Assembly (NCBI GenBank): GCA_037133395.1
Contig: JBAXOG010000211.1
Span: 1 to 7,095 of the forward strand
Source: CAIZQW01 sp037133395
GTDB lineage: Bacteria > Verrucomicrobiota > Kiritimatiellia > RFP12 > UBA1067
Reading direction: 5' to 3'
Length of the DNA stretch: 7,095 nt
Positions 6,457-7,095 of the stretch are shown here, in pieces; the first letter of the stretch is position 1; every line of letters begins with the position of its first letter. The notes under the pieces are model-generated. The model had not been told where the DNA came from. It saw nothing but the letters and a program-made list of their open reading frames with translations, and did not search any database. Both the position numbers and the translations under genes were made by a program.

Positions 6457-6975
6457 ATGACAACCAAAGCCACCACATACGCCGAACTTATAGACGCTTG
6501 CGCCTGCTACGTCCGAGAGACGAAGACGACCGTTAAAGAACCCTTGACGGTATACCGCATCATGTCGCCCCTGTTCAGATTCCAACAGCAGGAGAGTATT
6601 TATATCCTGCTACTGGACGCGAAAAGCCGAATCATCGGCGCGCCCCGAGAAATCACACGCGGACTTTTGGACAGTTGCCCCACCCACCCCAGAGAGATTT
6701 TCATCCAAGCAATTCAAGCCGCCGCCGCCGCCCTCGTAGTCTGTCATAACCACCCTTCGGGAGATCCGACCCCGAGCCGGGAAGACATCGAATCCACCCG
6801 GCGACTGGTCGAAGCTTCGCGGATTATCGGCATACCCATTTTTGATCATGTGATCATCGGCAACCGCTTCAACGCCGACGATCTCCCAGCCTATATTTCA
6901 ATGCGTGAGAGAAACCTAGTTTCTTTCACGTCAGCCTATGCAACCACCCCGACCCAAGGAGCACTTGCGATATGA
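6457..6975 (+). CDS. radC: RadC-like JAMM/MPN-domain protein
   Basis: 172 residues, covering the RadC JAB domain without the long N-terminal helix-hairpin-helix region of chromosomal RadC. The metal site is complete: Glu46 in QQQESIYILLLDAKSRI, then HNHPSGDPTPSRED with H97, H99, S107 and D110, matching E...HxHx7SxxD. The flanking THPREIFIQAI, RRLVEASRIIGIPIFDHVIIG and YISMRE are typical of the family. JAMM folds are zinc-dependent isopeptidases elsewhere. For RadC-type proteins the true activity is unsettled and the old DNA-repair role is doubtful. Short RadC genes are common in plasmids, integrative elements and prophages, often near anti-restriction genes. AAAGGA lies 11 nt before the ATG. 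The stop overlaps the next gene by 4 bp. Confidence 0.93.
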   Translation: MTTKATTYAELIDACACYVRETKTTVKEPLTVYRIMSPLFRFQQQESIYILLLDAKSRIIGAPREITRGLLDSCPTHPREIFIQAIQAAAAALVVCHNHPSGDPTPSREDIESTRRLVEASRIIGIPIFDHVIIGNRFNADDLPAYISMRERNLVSFTSAYATTPTQGALAI

Positions 6976-7095
6976 CCACACAAAACACATACCCGACCAA
7001 CGCCACCACCAAGACGGCGCGGTTATTCGTGCAGAACGGAACACGCACACGCAACACGGAAGAGCAGACCGCCTATTTACGCGCCTACCTCCTCA
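6972..7095 (+). CDS. Start of an unidentified gene, 3' end outside the window
   Basis: ATG at 6972-6974 overlaps the RadC stop TGA (6973-6975) as ATGA, and AAGGAG (6956-6961) lies 10 nt upstream. The frame is open for 41 codons to the right edge. The visible N-terminus is Thr/Asn-rich (MTTQNTYPTNATTKTARLF), followed by VQNGTRTRNTEEQTAYLRAYLL, which looks helical at its end. There is too little to name a family. The overlap implies co-translation with RadC. Confidence 0.7.
   Translation, partial: MTTQNTYPTNATTKTARLFVQNGTRTRNTEEQTAYLRAYLL

Overview
The window looks like bacterial chromosomal or mobile-element DNA, fairly GC-rich, with Shine-Dalgarno (SD)-type ribosome sites. The left two thirds encode exported proteins with DxDxDG calcium-loop repeats of the thrombospondin-type-3 and EF-hand kinds. 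That style, giant secreted proteins with 'DTDNDGLSDGEE' repeats beside small EF-hand partners, resembles Verrucomicrobiota, Lentisphaerota and Kiritimatiellota (PVC group). The taxonomic call is an inference from protein style only.

Minus strand, 5044 down to 1: a compact three-gene unit read right to left. It starts with a 196-residue exported EF-hand protein, followed by a 1272-residue membrane-anchored protein and then an exported, helix-rich protein cut by the window edge. The large protein has tandem calcium loops, a cysteine-rich CxCxxC cluster and a C-terminal metzincin-like HExxHxxxxxD centre. Gaps are 15 and 12 bp, and the SD of the last gene shares a base with the preceding stop codon, so the three are probably co-expressed. 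A surface or periplasmic zinc protease with two exported partners is the simplest reading; its substrate is unknown.

Centre, 5045 to about 5785: a divergent intergenic region without a convincing gene. It holds a perfect 15-bp inverted repeat (5431-5445 / 5491-5505), a strong intrinsic terminator on the plus strand (5556-5603), and two related arms of about 105 nt in opposite orientation (5296-5400 and 5719-5826). Each divergent operon is therefore preceded by a version of the same leader. The right-hand version carries extra DNA containing the terminator, which suggests attenuation or a duplicated leader.

Plus strand, 5786 to the right edge: a Cys4 zinc-ribbon protein of unknown role, a RadC/JAMM-domain protein with a complete metal-binding motif, and the start of a third gene overlapping RadC by 4 bp (ATGA). 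Genes of this kind are common in plasmid, integrative-element and prophage accessory blocks, so this side may belong to a mobile element. No tRNA, rRNA, CRISPR array, transposase or integrase was seen.
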